A stretch of DNA of 64,000 nucleotides from Paraburkholderia largidicola (GCF_013426895.1 NZ_AP023176.1:558001-622000), one strand, 5' to 3'. Shown: positions 37,218 through 47,521, counted from the stretch's first letter. Notes: a model not told the origin generated them from the letters alone. Numbers and translations are program-made.

Positions 37218-37388
37218 CTAGCCGCCGCCGATTCCCTGCAGCACCTTGCCCGTCCCGTTGCAAACGCTGCAGCGTTGTCCTTCTACGCTCCCTGTGCCGT
37301 GGCAGGCGCTACAGGTGTCTTCGCCGACGCCAGGGGCGTCGGGTGGCCCTTCGTCGCCGGGTTTGAGGGGTGTGTCATCGGGTTGCAT
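37218..37388 (-). CDS. Small DnaJ-type zinc-finger protein
   Basis: A 56-residue protein. After an acidic Pro-rich N-terminus it has two CxxCxGxG repeats (CSACHGTG and CSVCNGTG), the zinc-binding motif of the DnaJ cysteine-rich domain, here as a single zinc site. The ATG at 37388 is favoured because GGAG stands seven bases ahead; an ATG at 37400 is possible. Such free-standing mini zinc fingers are frequent in Burkholderia-type genomes; their role is unknown, possibly as chaperone-like or redox proteins. Confidence 0.75.
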   Translation of the reverse strand: MQPDDTPLKPGDEGPPDAPGVGEDTCSACHGTGSVEGQRCSVCNGTGKVLQGIGGG

Positions 37389-37629
37389 GTCGGGCTCCAT
37401 TGAGTTTGGCGAGTTCGGCTATAGGTGACGGTGCGCAAGTGGTATTCCCGCGCCGCGTTTCTCCGCAGCGAGTCGACTTCACATTGCCGCGTCGCCGCCG
37501 AAGTGGCGCCGCACCGTCCGCGCGGCAGGTCGTGCCAACCCTCGCAGCGGCAAGCGGCATTCCCGGGTCGAAAAGGCTGGAACGCCGCATGCACGGTGAG
37601 GGATGCCACATGTCCCAATGGAGCGAATC

Positions 37630-37848
37630 ATGTCGACGTCGAACCCGAAGCACGAGCCTGGCCGCAAGTTCATCGATGTACAGAAGGCGCTGAAGGGCGA
37701 GTCCTATCCGGCGCGCAAAGAGGTGCTGCTGAAAACCGCGAAGGAAAACGACGCCGACGAGGACGTGATGGAGGCGCTCGCCGCCTTGCCGGACGAGGAT
37801 TACGAAAGTCCGGCCGCCGTTTCCAAAGCGGTAGGCAACGAAGAGTGA
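37630..37848 (+). CDS. DUF2795 family protein
   Basis: A 72-residue protein whose core matches DUF2795: FIDVQKALKGESYPARKEVLL, then AKENDADEDVMEALAALPDEDYESPAAVSKAVG. Family members are small helical proteins of unknown role, often induced under stress. GGAG lies six bases before the ATG at 37630. The neighbours on both sides are also small stress-type genes. Confidence 0.85.
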   Translation: MSTSNPKHEPGRKFIDVQKALKGESYPARKEVLLKTAKENDADEDVMEALAALPDEDYESPAAVSKAVGNEE

Positions 37849-37915
37849 GCGTTTTTTCGCAGCATGGAGTACGAAGCTGGCGCGGCTTTCACTCACCGCG
37901 CCGTACGTTTCTTTG

Positions 37916-38479
37916 TTATTGCGATACGCCCTTCTTCACGGCGAGGTCCTGCGCCATCTGATAGTGCTTCTTGATGGTCGGCAGCGCGTCTTGCGCGGCC
38001 TTCTTCAACTTCGCATCCTGTCCGTCGGAAATCTCCTTTTCGAACGCAGCGACAGCCTGCTTGTGGCCCTCCACGCCGACCTTCGATATATACGCCTCGT
38101 CGAAGGCCTTACCCTTGAGCCCTCTCAGCGGGCCGAGCACGGTCGTGTCCGAATTGTTCATGGGGATGGTCACGCCATGCGGGGCGGCCATTTTCAACTG
38201 CACGGACAGCTTCGTGTGGTCGAGCATCATGTGACGCGCGAACGATTTCACATCCTTGTCTTCCGAATTGGCGGTGGCGAGTTTGGCCGCATCGATCTCC
38301 GTCGATGACGACATCGACGCCGCCTGCACGAAGTCCTTGTCGGCCTGGGCCAACGGATTGGCGGCAGTCGTCGACGCGGCTTCCGTCTGCGCGACGGCGA
38401 GCGGCGCGAAGGCGAGGGTGCTCGTCAGCACGATCGCGCCAATGGCGATATGTTTAAGGTTCGTGTGCCTATGCTTCAT
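37916..38479 (-). CDS. DUF4142 periplasmic ferritin-like protein
   Basis: Exported protein of 187 residues; signal peptide ends LAVAQ. The mature part is a four-helix DUF4142 domain, with the family stretches DKDFVQAASMSSSTEIDAAK and VKSFARHMMLDHTKLS. ATG at 38479 with GGAGG ahead; an open frame extends 15 codons further but without a ribosome site. Function unknown; such proteins occur with oxidative and envelope stress genes. It diverges from the VOC gene. Confidence 0.87.
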   Translation of the reverse strand: MKHRHTNLKHIAIGAIVLTSTLAFAPLAVAQTEAASTTAANPLAQADKDFVQAASMSSSTEIDAAKLATANSEDKDVKSFARHMMLDHTKLSVQLKMAAPHGVTIPMNNSDTTVLGPLRGLKGKAFDEAYISKVGVEGHKQAVAAFEKEISDGQDAKLKKAAQDALPTIKKHYQMAQDLAVKKGVSQ

Positions 38480-38589
38480 GCGTATCCTCCCGGGATTCAC
38501 GTGGATGTCACGCATGAGGTGCAATCGCTGTGCCGCCTGAGCTTGTTTGCATTTGCCCCCGTGGAGTGGTCAATCGTGAGGAGCTGGAC

Positions 38590-39213
38590 ATGAGCAATGA
38601 ACAGAGAACGGTCGACATGAAACTCGAAGTCGTCGTCATTCCCGTGGCGGACGTCGATCGCGCGAAGCAGTTTTACACGCAGTTGGGTTGGAGACTCGAC
38701 GTCGATCTCGCGAAAGACGATCAGTTCCGGGTCGTGCACTTCACGCCTCCGGGTTCGCAGTGTTCGGTCCTGTTCGGGAAAGGTGTCACGACGGAAGCAC
38801 CCGGCTCGGTGCAGGGGCTGCATCTCATCGTGTCGGACGTGGTGGCCGCGCACGCGGAGCTTGTGGAGCGGGGCGTCGAGGTGAGCGAGGTCTTTCACGA
38901 CGTCGGCGGCGTATTCCATCATGCTGGTGAAGAAGGACGTTTGAGCGGCCCGCATCCATCGCGCGCTACCTATGGTTCGTTCGCGTCGTTCAGCGACCCC
39001 GACGGGAACGGCTGGGTTTTCCAGGAAGTGACGACACGGCTACCCGGCCGCGTAGAGGCTGGCGACACGACCTTCGGTTCGTCGAAGGAACTTGCGGGCG
39101 CGCTGCGTCGCGCTGCCGCCGCGCACGGCGAACACGAAAAAAAGACCGGTCAGCATGATGAAAACTGGGCCGACTGGTACGCCGAATTCATGGTTCGGGA
39201 GCAGGCTGGCTAG
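38590..39213 (+). CDS. VOC (glyoxalase/bleomycin resistance) family protein
   Basis: Protein of 207 residues. The VOC fold occupies about 10-155: LEVVVIPVADVDRAKQFYTQ begins it and FSDPDGNGWVFQEV ends it, the latter containing the usual metal-ligand Glu. A C-terminal extension (about 160-207, DENWADWYAEFMVREQ) is found in a subgroup of uncertain function. AGGAG precedes the ATG at 38590. It could be a glyoxalase-like or dioxygenase-like enzyme; no partner genes help decide. Confidence 0.86.
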   Translation: MSNEQRTVDMKLEVVVIPVADVDRAKQFYTQLGWRLDVDLAKDDQFRVVHFTPPGSQCSVLFGKGVTTEAPGSVQGLHLIVSDVVAAHAELVERGVEVSEVFHDVGGVFHHAGEEGRLSGPHPSRATYGSFASFSDPDGNGWVFQEVTTRLPGRVEAGDTTFGSSKELAGALRRAAAAHGEHEKKTGQHDENWADWYAEFMVREQAG

Positions 39214-40095
39214 CAAGCAGTTGGCGGCTTTAGCGCCCGCGTTATGAGGGTCCGGCGACATTCGTCGTATCGTATCGCACTGTGATTATCATAGTTATAT
39301 CCTTGCGGCGATTGATCGGCGCGGGGGATTGCGTGCGGCGCTCCAGGCTGTTTTTGTGCTGGCAGTCGTGTTGTGGTGTTCTTGGGGCTTTGCGCTGGCA
39401 TCCGCGTTTTGTTATTGGTGCTTCAAGCGTTGCCCCTGTGCGGGGCGGCACCTACTTTTCTTTGCCGCCGCAAAGAAAAGTAGGCAAAAGAAAGCGGCTC
39501 ACACCGCTAGCCCGTGTTCTTGTCCACGGGCCCCCAACGTCCCCGTGCTTTACACGGTAGCAATCTTGTTCGCGTGCGTTGCCAACGCTTTGAGTGAAGG
39601 CATCACCCGCTTCAGGCACCCGTACAACGGCAGACGGCAGCGAATGGTATGTGCCGCCCAGGTGGCAAACGGTGTGCAGGTTGTCGCACCGCACAGGGTA
39701 GTGCTCTTATCAGAAACGCCAACCTTGCTACCAGTCCGGAGTGATGCGCCTATGGTGCGAAAGCCTACACACAGTTTGCCACCTGGGCGGCACACACCAT
39801 TCGGTGCCGCTTGCCCAAGCATGGGTATTCGAAGTGGGTGAGGCGTTCATTTGAAGCGTTGGCAACGGGCAGCACCGGGGCACCACTGTGTGAAGCACGG
39901 GGACGTCGGGGGCCCGTGGATAAGAACACGTGCTGGCGGTGTGAGCCGCTTTCTTTTGCCTACTTTTCTTTGCGGCGGCAAAGAAAAGTAGGTGCCGCCC
40001 CGCACAGGGGCAACGCTAGCGAACCAATAACATCAAGCGGATGCCAGCGCAAAACCCCAGAACAACCAAACCGCTTGCGCAGCAAACACCGCCCC
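39214..40095. other. Gene-free region dominated by a large palindrome
   Basis: The 882-bp gap between the VOC gene and the CusF-like gene contains no credible gene. It is taken up by the roughly 700-bp imperfect palindrome at 39371-40072; left of it about 150 bp of less GC-rich sequence may hold a promoter. Open frames through the palindrome are mirrored on both strands and reflect its symmetry. Confidence 0.7.
39371..40072. repeat. About 700-bp imperfect palindrome (nested inverted repeat)
   Basis: The left arm from 39371 and the right arm ending at 40072 pair around a centre near 39721. Outer blocks such as TGCGCTGGCATCCGC pair, the block TTGCCCCTGTGCGGGGCGGC (39430-39449) pairs near 40000, CTTTGCCGCCGCAAAG occurs in both arms, and the inner block GTGCCGCCCAGGTGGCAAAC (39651) pairs with its complement near 39774-39793. 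The outermost 130 bp of the core are nearly perfect, with scattered mismatches and a short unpaired centre (about 39681-39762). It looks like a dispersed, possibly mobile non-coding repeat, but no transposase or target duplication is visible. Confidence 0.8.
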
Positions 40096-40443
40096 TCAAG
40101 ACCCCTTCTCCATCTTGACGATGGTCAACGCACCATTAACGTTTTCGATCCGCACCTTGACCTTGTCACCCTCGTGCACCTGCTTGACCATCGCAGCGTC
40201 CTTCGCCTTGAACGCCATGGTCATCGGCGGCATGCCGACATTTTCCAGCGCGCCGTGCTTCAACGTCACCATGCCAGTCTCCGGGTCCACCTTCCTGACC
40301 TCCGCATCGGTGAGCGCCGTCTTCGGCGACATCTTCGAACCCGAAGGCGCAGACATATTCATGCCCGCCATCTCATCACCAGCAAACGCCGGAACGGCAA
40401 AAACACCTGCAAGCGCAGCAGAAACAACAATCAGTTTTTTCAT
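40096..40443 (-). CDS. cusF: CusF-like periplasmic Cu(I)/Ag(I)-binding protein
   Basis: Periplasmic metallochaperone of 115 residues; signal peptide cleaved after AFA. The mature N-terminus is Met-rich ([10 protein letters not shown]). The CusF beta-barrel has His63 and Met74, Met76 (GMPPMTMAF); the Trp that caps the metal in E. coli CusF (NWPEMTM) is replaced by Met71 here. Such proteins hand copper or silver to the CusB adaptor. It overlaps cusA by 4 bp and ends the leftward operon. Confidence 0.9.
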   Translation of the reverse strand: MKKLIVVSAALAGVFAVPAFAGDEMAGMNMSAPSGSKMSPKTALTDAEVRKVDPETGMVTLKHGALENVGMPPMTMAFKAKDAAMVKQVHEGDKVKVRIENVNGALTIVKMEKGS

Positions 40444-43400
40444 CGGATTTCTCCAGTTTCAGTAGAAGGCACGTTCGTGCCAGAAGGGACTGCATCGAGG
40501 AACCGCTCATGGCCCACATGTCTCGCGCGACGGCGCTGCAACAGATACCAGGCCGCGGGAATAACGAACATCGACAGAAGCGGCGCGGTGACCATGCCGC
40601 CCACCATCGGCGCGGCAATGCGCTGCATCACCTCCGACCCGGCGCCATGTCCGATCATGATCGGGATGAGACCCGCAAGCACCACCGCGACCGTCATGGC
40701 CTTCGGCCGGACACGCAGCACCGCACCCTCGCGAATCGCATCGAGTAGCAAAGCCTCGGTGAACGGTTCGCCATCTTCGAGCCGGCGGTTAAGCGCGCCT
40801 TTCAGGTACAGCAGCATCACGACACCGAATTCGGCCGCGACGCCCGCGAGCGCGATGAAGCCAACCGACGTCGCGACGGATACCGCATGCCCCAGCACCC
40901 AGATCAGCCAGAAGCCGCCCACCAGCGCAAACGGCACCGTCGACATCAACAGCAACGCATCGGCCGCCGAGTTGAACGTGAGGAACAGCAGCACGAAGAT
41001 GACGACGAGCGTCACCGGAATCACCGTGCGCAACTTCGCCGCCGCGCGCTCCAGGTACTCGAACTGACCTGACCACGCAATCGAGTACCCCGGCGGCAAC
41101 GCAACCTTCTCCGCGACGGCGCGCTGCATCGCCTTCACGGCCGACTGCAAGTCCGTATTGCGAATGTCGACGTAGACGAAACCGGAAAGCCGCGCGTTTT
41201 CACTGCGAATCGACGGCGGCCCGTCGACAATGGCGATATGCGCAACATCGCCGAGCTGGATCTGCGCGCCCCGGTCCGTGACGACGGGCAGTTGCCGCAA
41301 CTTCTCGAGCGAGTCCCGGACCTCGCGCGGATAGCGGATGTTGATCGGGTAGCGCTCGCGGCCAGCAATCACCTCGCCGACGTTCTCACCGCCCACCGCC
41401 GACGAGACGACCGACTGCACGTCCGCCACCGAAAGCCCATAGCGTGCCGCCGCGAGCCGGTCGATATCGACGTCGATGTAACGGCCGCCATTCAGCCGCT
41501 CGGCGAGCGCCGAGGTGACGCCCGGCACATCCTTCACCGCTGCTTCGACCTGTGATGCAATCCTGTCGATTTGCGTCAGGTCCGGGCCCGAAATCTTGAC
41601 GCCGACGGGCGTCTTGATGCCCGTCGACAGCATGTCGATCCGGTTGCGGATAGGCGGAACCCACACATTCGACAGACCCGGCACCTTCACCGTCCGGTCC
41701 AGTTCATCGACCAGCTTTTCCGGCGTCATGCCGGGTCGCCATTCGCTGCGGGGCTTGAACTGGATCGTCGTCTCGAACATCTCCAGACCCGGCGCGGGGT
41801 CAGTGGCGGTGTCGGCACGTCCCGATTTGCCGAACACGGTCGCCACCTCCGGCACGGTCTTGATGAGCCGGTCGGTCTGTTGCAGCAGTTCACTCGCTTT
41901 CTCGGTCGAAATGCTCGGCAGTGCCGTCGGCATGTACAGCAGGTCGCCTTCGTCGAGTGGCGGCAGGAACTCTCCGCCAAGACGCGACACCGGCACGATG
42001 GTCGCAGCCAGTGCGATTACGGCGACGCCGATCGCAAGCCATGGGTGTCGAAGCGTGGCTTCGAGCAGCGGTCTGTACAGGCGAATCAGTACGCGGTTGA
42101 TAGGGTTGGCGTTTTCGTGCGGAATGCGGCCCCGGATGAGATAGCCCATCAGCACAGGCACGAGCGTCACGGACAAACCTGCTGCGGCTGCAATCGTGTA
42201 CGTCTTCGTGTATGCCAGCGGCGAGACGAGCTTGCCTTCCTGTCCTTCGAGCGAAAACACAGGAATAAAGGACAGCGTGATGATGAGCAGCGAGAAGAAC
42301 AGCGCGGGCCCGACCTCGGCGGCAGACGTCGCAATCAGTTCCCAGCGTTGCGCGGCGGTTATCGGCGTGCCCGGATGCGCGTGCTCGAACGCCTCAAGAT
42401 GCTTGTGCGCGTTCTCTATCATCACGATGGCCGCGTCGATCATCGCGCCGATGGCAATCGCAATGCCGCCGAGCGACATCAGGTTCGCATTGATGCCCTG
42501 ATAGCGCATCACGATGAAGGCCGCCAGCACACCGAGCGGCAGCGACAGGATGGCGACGAACGCACTGCGCAGATGAAACAGGAAGACCGCGCAAACCAGC
42601 GCGACGACGATGAACTCCTCGATGAGCTTGTCCTTGAGGTTGTCCACCGCGCGATCGATGAGTTGCGAGCGGTCGTAGGTCGTGACGACCTCGACGCCAG
42701 GCGGCAGCGAGCGCTTCAGGTCAGCAAGCTTTGCTTTCACCGCCTCGATGGTCGTCAGCGCGTTCTTGCCCGAACGCATGACGATGACGCCTCCCGCTAC
42801 CTCTCCCTGACCGTTCAGTTCCGCGATACCGCGGCGCGTCTCGGGCCCAATCTGGACGCGCGCCACATCGCCGAGCAGTACGGGCGTACCGGCATCGTTC
42901 GTGCGCAGCACGACATGGCGAAAGTCATCCGGTGAATGCAGATAGCCGGAAGAACGCACCACATATTCGGACTCGGCGAGTTCGACGACGGAGCCGCCTG
43001 ACTCCTGGTTGGCCTTGCCCAGCGCGTCGGCCACCATCGTCTGCGTGATGCCGTATGCGCGCAGCTTGTCAGGGTCGAGCACCACCTGGTACTGGCGCAC
43101 CATGCCGCCTATCGACGCCGCTTCGGACACGTCCGGCACCGACTTCAGTTCGAACTTCAGGAACCAGTCGTTCAGTGCACGCAGTTGCCCGAGGTCATGC
43201 CGCGCGGTCCGGTCGACGAGGGCGTACTCGTACACCCAGCCCACGCCCGTCGCATCCGGGCCGAGCGAGACGGTCGCCCCAGGCGGCAGACGACTTTGCA
43301 CCTGGTTCAGGTACTCGAGCACGCGCGAGCGAGCCCAATACGGGTCGGTCTTGTCGTCGAACAGCACGTAGACGAACGCATCGCCGAACGCCGAATAGGC

Positions 43401-43649
43401 GCGGATGGCTTTTGCGCCCGGCACGCCGAGCAACGTCGTGGTGAGCGGATAGGTCACCTGGTCCTCGATGACCTGCGGCGCCTTGCCCGGGTACGAAGCC
43501 TTGATGATGACCTGCGTGTCAGACAGGTCGGGCAGTGCATCGAGTGGGGTCTGGGTGACCGAATAGATGCCCCACGCCGTCACGAGCACGGTGGCGAGGA
43601 GAACCAGGAAGCGGTTGTGAATGGACCAGCGAATGAGGCGCGCAATCAT
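40440..43649 (-). CDS. cusA: CusA-type heavy-metal RND efflux permease
   Basis: Inner-membrane metal pump of 1069 residues, HME-RND type. Features include [13 protein letters not shown] in TM1, the family motif [22 protein letters not shown] (with one Asp in TM4, not the Asp-Asp of drug pumps), [17 protein letters not shown], and [20 protein letters not shown]. The Met-rich context of the operon (CusF and CusB-CusF fusion) points to Cu(I)/Ag(I) rather than Co/Zn/Cd. Overlaps of 4 bp on both sides show translational coupling. Confidence 0.95.
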   Translation of the reverse strand: MIARLIRWSIHNRFLVLLATVLVTAWGIYSVTQTPLDALPDLSDTQVIIKASYPGKAPQVIEDQVTYPLTTTLLGVPGAKAIRAYSAFGDAFVYVLFDDKTDPYWARSRVLEYLNQVQSRLPPGATVSLGPDATGVGWVYEYALVDRTARHDLGQLRALNDWFLKFELKSVPDVSEAASIGGMVRQYQVVLDPDKLRAYGITQTMVADALGKANQESGGSVVELAESEYVVRSSGYLHSPDDFRHVVLRTNDAGTPVLLGDVARVQIGPETRRGIAELNGQGEVAGGVIVMRSGKNALTTIEAVKAKLADLKRSLPPGVEVVTTYDRSQLIDRAVDNLKDKLIEEFIVVALVCAVFLFHLRSAFVAILSLPLGVLAAFIVMRYQGINANLMSLGGIAIAIGAMIDAAIVMIENAHKHLEAFEHAHPGTPITAAQRWELIATSAAEVGPALFFSLLIITLSFIPVFSLEGQEGKLVSPLAYTKTYTIAAAAGLSVTLVPVLMGYLIRGRIPHENANPINRVLIRLYRPLLEATLRHPWLAIGVAVIALAATIVPVSRLGGEFLPPLDEGDLLYMPTALPSISTEKASELLQQTDRLIKTVPEVATVFGKSGRADTATDPAPGLEMFETTIQFKPRSEWRPGMTPEKLVDELDRTVKVPGLSNVWVPPIRNRIDMLSTGIKTPVGVKISGPDLTQIDRIASQVEAAVKDVPGVTSALAERLNGGRYIDVDIDRLAAARYGLSVADVQSVVSSAVGGENVGEVIAGRERYPINIRYPREVRDSLEKLRQLPVVTDRGAQIQLGDVAHIAIVDGPPSIRSENARLSGFVYVDIRNTDLQSAVKAMQRAVAEKVALPPGYSIAWSGQFEYLERAAAKLRTVIPVTLVVIFVLLFLTFNSAADALLLMSTVPFALVGGFWLIWVLGHAVSVATSVGFIALAGVAAEFGVVMLLYLKGALNRRLEDGEPFTEALLLDAIREGAVLRVRPKAMTVAVVLAGLIPIMIGHGAGSEVMQRIAAPMVGGMVTAPLLSMFVIPAAWYLLQRRRARHVGHERFLDAVPSGTNVPSTETGEIR

Positions 43650-45178
43650 TGGGCACCTCCGGCGGGTTCGACCTTCTGCAACTGGTAGCCATCACCGGAC
43701 TGGCTGAAGACGAAATGCACCGTCTGGCCTGCCTTCACATCCGGAAACGCGGTGGGCGCCGGCTTGCTGAACGACATCGTCATTGCCGGCCAGTTCAGGG
43801 CCGGTATCGGCTGATGCGAGAACGTGATGTCTTGCGGCGTGACCTTTTCGACCTTGCCGGTAGTCTCGTACGTTTGTGGCGCCGCCGCTGAAGCCGATGC
43901 CGGCGTTGCAACGCCCGGACTCGCGCCTGCGCCACCTTCCAGCCGTGGCAGGACCGATTTCAGGCTGGCTTCCGAATCGATCAGGAACTGGCCGGAGGCG
44001 ACGACCTGCTCGCCGTCGCTCAATCCGCTCAGCACCTCGGTTTCGCTGCCGACGTCGTTGCCAACCGTCACCGTCACGGGCTGCAGCCGGCCACCCCTGT
44101 TTCTCGCGATGACGACAGAGCGCTTGCCCGTCGTGATGACTGCCTCGGACGGGACGAGCAGACGCGACACGGTCTTCTGTCCATCGACGCGCACACGCAT
44201 CAACATGCCGGGCGTGAGCTTCAGCGCGGTGTTGTCGATTTCGAGGCGTGCCTGCAGCGTGCGGCTACTGGCGCTGATGCCCGGCAGGATTTCGCGGATC
44301 TGCCCGTTGAAGTGTTGCGCCGGGTCGCCGGAGAACGTCGCATCGACGCGCATGCCGGGTTGAACGCTCAACGCAAGCGACTCGGGAATTTCGACGATGA
44401 GCCAGAGCTTCGAGAGGCCGGCGACCTTGGCCAGCGTCTGGCCCGGCGTAACCTGTGCCCCGTCTCGCACGTTCAGTTCGCTCACGACGCCCGTTTCCGG
44501 CGACGACAGAACGACATGTGTCTGAACCTTTCCAGTCCGGTCGAGGGCCGCGATCACGCCGTCTGGAATCGACAGCGCACGCATCCGTGCGCGCGACGCT
44601 TCCAGCAGGCCCACGTCCATGCCGCTGCGCCTGAGCGACAGATATTCTTCCTGTGGCGCGAGCCAGTCGGGTACGAACAGCGACGCTATCGGCGCTCCCT
44701 TGCGTATTCGCTGCATGGGCGCATTGGCGTACAAATGGTCGATGTAGCCCGTGACCCGTGACTGCACGACGTCCGCCTGGGACTCGTCGAACTGGGTGGT
44801 GCCGACGGCATCGAAGCCTTCCGACGTCTGCTGGCGGCGAACGGTTGCGTAGCGGATGCCCAGATTCTGCTGGAGGCCCGGGTCGATGTGGATGCCCGTC
44901 GAGCCGCCTCCTTCGTCCGCGTAGACGGGCTCCAGCTGCATCTCCATGAAGGGAGACTTGCCCGGCTTGTCGAAGTGCTGGGCGGGGACCATCGGGTCGT
45001 GCCAATACAGTACCTTGCGACCTGTCTTCGGATCGACGTTGGCGCTGGACGTCGCGGTGCCGACAGCGCTCGCTCCCTCCGACGCCGGACGACGCGTGCC
45101 GGCAACATAGCCTGCAGCGAGCAGGGCCACCGCGGCGAACACCATCAGGGCCGCGCGTGCCAGTTGTTTCTTGTGCAT
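43646..45178 (-). CDS. cusB: CusB-type efflux adaptor with fused C-terminal CusF domain
   Basis: Periplasmic adaptor of 510 residues. After a signal-anchor ([17 protein letters not shown]) comes a heavy-metal-binding segment ([20 protein letters not shown], then MEMQLEPVY), the barrel, hairpin and lipoyl parts, and from about 430 onward a CusF-like domain with the complete motif [17 protein letters not shown]. The same fusion is known in SilB of Cupriavidus. The ATG at 45178 has AAGGAG; the open frame runs on upstream only because it overlaps the channel gene. The start lies 11 bp after the stop of cusC. Confidence 0.93.
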   Translation of the reverse strand: MHKKQLARAALMVFAAVALLAAGYVAGTRRPASEGASAVGTATSSANVDPKTGRKVLYWHDPMVPAQHFDKPGKSPFMEMQLEPVYADEGGGSTGIHIDPGLQQNLGIRYATVRRQQTSEGFDAVGTTQFDESQADVVQSRVTGYIDHLYANAPMQRIRKGAPIASLFVPDWLAPQEEYLSLRRSGMDVGLLEASRARMRALSIPDGVIAALDRTGKVQTHVVLSSPETGVVSELNVRDGAQVTPGQTLAKVAGLSKLWLIVEIPESLALSVQPGMRVDATFSGDPAQHFNGQIREILPGISASSRTLQARLEIDNTALKLTPGMLMRVRVDGQKTVSRLLVPSEAVITTGKRSVVIARNRGGRLQPVTVTVGNDVGSETEVLSGLSDGEQVVASGQFLIDSEASLKSVLPRLEGGAGASPGVATPASASAAAPQTYETTGKVEKVTPQDITFSHQPIPALNWPAMTMSFSKPAPTAFPDVKAGQTVHFVFSQSGDGYQLQKVEPAGGAQ

Positions 45179-45189
45179 GTTGTTCTCCT

Positions 45190-46485
45190 TTACTGACCCA
45201 CGGACATCGACGCCGGCACGACCTGGTATTCGAGCTGTGCCCAGGTTTGCGACACATCGCGTTGCAGGTCCAGCACCTGAAGCTCGGCCTCGAGTTGCGC
45301 ACGCCGGGCAGCAAAGGTGTCGGCGAGCGAGCCGGTGCCTGCCCGGTATGCGGCAGCCGCAAGTTGCACGCGCTGGCCGGCTGCCGGAAGCAGGGAGTTG
45401 GAGAGACTGGTAATGCGTTCGCGACCGCTGGCGAGGGTCGCGGACTCTGTGCGGATATCCGCTTCCACCTGACGTTGCGCGTCTTCGTACATCAGCCGCG
45501 CCCTGGTGGCGAGTTCCGCCTTCTCGCTCGCATCCCGGTCCTGGCGATTCTTGCGATTGATGGGCAGCGGAATGCTGACGCCGACCGACACCATGTTCGA
45601 ATACGCGCCACCGCGTTGCTGGTAGGCGACTTCCCACGTCCAGTTGGGGCTGCGGTTACTGTTTGCGACGGCGGTATCGGCATCGGCGACCGCAATGTCC
45701 CGCGAGGCCGCGACGAGCACGGGCTGCACCTCGCGCAGTTCTTCCGGCGGCAGCGACGACACATAGGATTGCGGCGCGGGCGGCTCGCCCGTCACGTCCG
45801 AAACGGGTGTCGCCGTCCAGCGCGACAGGCCGATGAGCGCGGTCTGCAATGTCTGCTGCGCCTTGAGCAACTGGTCCTGGGTCTGCGCGAGCATCGCCTG
45901 GGCCTGGGTGACATCGGCGGCCGTCGCTTTCGCTCCACGATAAGACGCTTTCGTCGCGTCCAGTTCGTGGGTCATATGCTCGACGAGCTGACGTTGCAGC
46001 GAGACGCCCTTCTTCGCGTAGACCGCGCCGAGCCACGCTATGGCCGTTTGTTGGCGGGTGTTCGCGAGCTGGCCCAGGTAGCCGGCCCGTTCGCGGTCCA
46101 CCAGGTCGTTCGCCAGTTCGGAGCGGAGCCGGCGCTTGTCGCCCGACACCCATTCCTGCTCGATGCCGATACGGCGCATCGTCATGAAGTCCTGGCCGAT
46201 GGTGTATTTCTGCGGCCCGGTGACCGGCAGATTATCGACACCGGCCTTGAGTGTCGGGTCGGGCAACTGACCGGCGCGGACGGCCGCTTCCGAACTCGCG
46301 CGCACGGAGGCCTGTGCCGCCCCCATCGCGGCGGAGCGATCCGTCGCAGCCTGAAGCGCGGCATCGAGTGTGACGGGTGTTTCCTGAGCGTACGCGCTGA
46401 CGCTCGTGAGAAGCAGCGCGGCAAAAAGTGAACGCGCGCGCGGTGGTGCACGCCGGCATGACGGCGTGACTTTGGTCGAAGGCAT
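45190..46485 (-). CDS. cusC: CusC-like outer-membrane efflux channel
   Basis: TolC-family channel of 431 residues with a signal peptide ending AYAQ and no lipobox, unlike E. coli CusC. Two outer-membrane-efflux repeats are seen (for example TLDAALQAATDRSAAMGAAQ near the start and QAMLAQTQDQLLKAQQTLQT in the middle). First gene of the leftward cus operon, so the order is C-B-A-F. It connects the CusAB complex to the outside. Confidence 0.92.
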   Translation of the reverse strand: MPSTKVTPSCRRAPPRARSLFAALLLTSVSAYAQETPVTLDAALQAATDRSAAMGAAQASVRASSEAAVRAGQLPDPTLKAGVDNLPVTGPQKYTIGQDFMTMRRIGIEQEWVSGDKRRLRSELANDLVDRERAGYLGQLANTRQQTAIAWLGAVYAKKGVSLQRQLVEHMTHELDATKASYRGAKATAADVTQAQAMLAQTQDQLLKAQQTLQTALIGLSRWTATPVSDVTGEPPAPQSYVSSLPPEELREVQPVLVAASRDIAVADADTAVANSNRSPNWTWEVAYQQRGGAYSNMVSVGVSIPLPINRKNRQDRDASEKAELATRARLMYEDAQRQVEADIRTESATLASGRERITSLSNSLLPAAGQRVQLAAAAYRAGTGSLADTFAARRAQLEAELQVLDLQRDVSQTWAQLEYQVVPASMSVGQ

Positions 46486-46577
46486 GGTCTAACCCCAACG
46501 GCGGACTCCCATAGGGAATCCACGTCCTGGACGCAGGACGACATCGCCACTAATGCGGCGAACCTGTCAGCAAGGGA

Positions 46578-46940
46578 TCAGATGGCGCGAGGAGGTCGCC
46601 AGAGGCCGCCCGGTTCACGGACGATGAGCGACTGCGCGTAGTGGAAAACGACGGGGCTGGACAGTCCCGCAGGGCGGGAGACTTCGATGCGCGAGGCCGG
46701 GTGGTACAGGCTGCCAAGCTGGCATTGCGCCGTTGCCTTGCAGAAGAATCCTTTGGCTTTTTCCGGCTGAGACGATTGCGTCATCTCGCAGCCGGGCATG
46801 TCCGACGACATGGCGCTGCCTTCGTCGGAACCCATGCTCATCTGCATCGGACATTCACCCGTCAAGCCGCTCGCTGCCAGCCCACTGATGGGCAGCACCG
46901 CGCAAAGCAAGAGGAGGAGCAAGGTCCGGAGAAATTTCAT
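46578..46940 (-). CDS. Small Met/Cys-rich exported protein near cus operon
   Basis: Exported protein of 120 residues: signal peptide MKFLRTLLLLLLCAVLPISG, then a Met- and Cys-rich stretch (ECPMQMSMGSDEGSAMSSDM, followed by PGCEMTQ) suited to bind Cu(I) or Ag(I). It resembles the short CopL-like or DUF2946-like proteins that travel with copper operons, but I cannot assign a family firmly. It reads in the same direction as cusC with 92 bp between them. No ribosome site is visible; a TATAAT hexamer ends 7 bases before the ATG. Confidence 0.72.
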   Translation of the reverse strand: MKFLRTLLLLLLCAVLPISGLAASGLTGECPMQMSMGSDEGSAMSSDMPGCEMTQSSQPEKAKGFFCKATAQCQLGSLYHPASRIEVSRPAGLSSPVVFHYAQSLIVREPGGLWRPPRAI

Positions 46941-46947
46941 GGCTGGG

Positions 46948-46953
46948 ATTATA
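46948..46953 (-). promoter_or_regulatory. TATAAT -10 box directly before the start codon
   Basis: Reading leftward, TATAAT is followed by CCCAGCC and the ATG at 46940. A transcript starting at the usual distance would begin at or next to the start codon. No good -35 hexamer is seen. Confidence 0.35.
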
Positions 46954-47140
46954 GCCGAGGCTGCGCCGGAAAATGCGTACGCTGCACGACTGTATGACCG
47001 CTCTCGCGGATACAGGCGCTAGCATGGGCGTTACCGCGAATGCGCTTCCGCTGCTCCCGTGTCATACATGGCGTACGCCGATATCCGGGCCGCCCTGACG
47101 CGGACATCGGCGAAAAAACAAAAGCATCACGAGCCTGGGT

Positions 47141-47521
47141 TCAAGCCATCCAGCTCACATGCGCACTCACCACGCGCCAGCCTTCGGGCGTCTTCACCCA
47201 GGTCTGACTTTGCCTGCCGACACGCGCCTCGCTATCGCGCCGAAACTCGATATTCGCGACGGCGAACGCATCGCCATAAGTGGTCACGACACGCGCCGTC
47301 ACCGTACGCTCGAGTCCCTTACCAGGCCGCGCAGCGCGAAACGCACGGATCGCGTCATACCCGTACAGGTTTTCCGTCGCGCCATACCGCAACGTATGCG
47401 GCGAGTCGAAGAACAGCGCATCGAGCACGGCAACGTCGTTGGTGACGAGCGCCTGCTCATAAGCATCGAATGCCGCATTGACTTCGGCGAGTACATCCGG
47501 TCGATTGATCTCGATCATCAT
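47141..47521 (-). CDS. hpxZ: AtzH/HpxZ-like protein (DUF3225)
   Basis: Protein of 126 residues with an NTF2-like fold: [20 protein letters not shown] at the start and [21 protein letters not shown] at the end match DUF3225 (HpxZ, AtzH). These proteins accompany oxalurate and cyanurate-derived amidohydrolases; AtzH has been reported as a small helper or amidohydrolase of the 1,3-dicarboxyurea step. It overlaps the AtzE-like gene by 4 bp and is last in the leftward operon. Confidence 0.88.
   Translation of the reverse strand: MMIEINRPDVLAEVNAAFDAYEQALVTNDVAVLDALFFDSPHTLRYGATENLYGYDAIRAFRAARPGKGLERTVTARVVTTYGDAFAVANIEFRRDSEARVGRQSQTWVKTPEGWRVVSAHVSWMA

Noticed and set aside
39371..40072. CRISPR array or insertion sequence
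   Set aside because: The region has inverted, not direct, repeats, no spacer pattern, and no transposase frame.
39811..41067. Long rightward open frame through the palindrome and the end of cusA
   Set aside because: It crosses the repeat and runs antisense to cusF and cusA, which have clear family matches.
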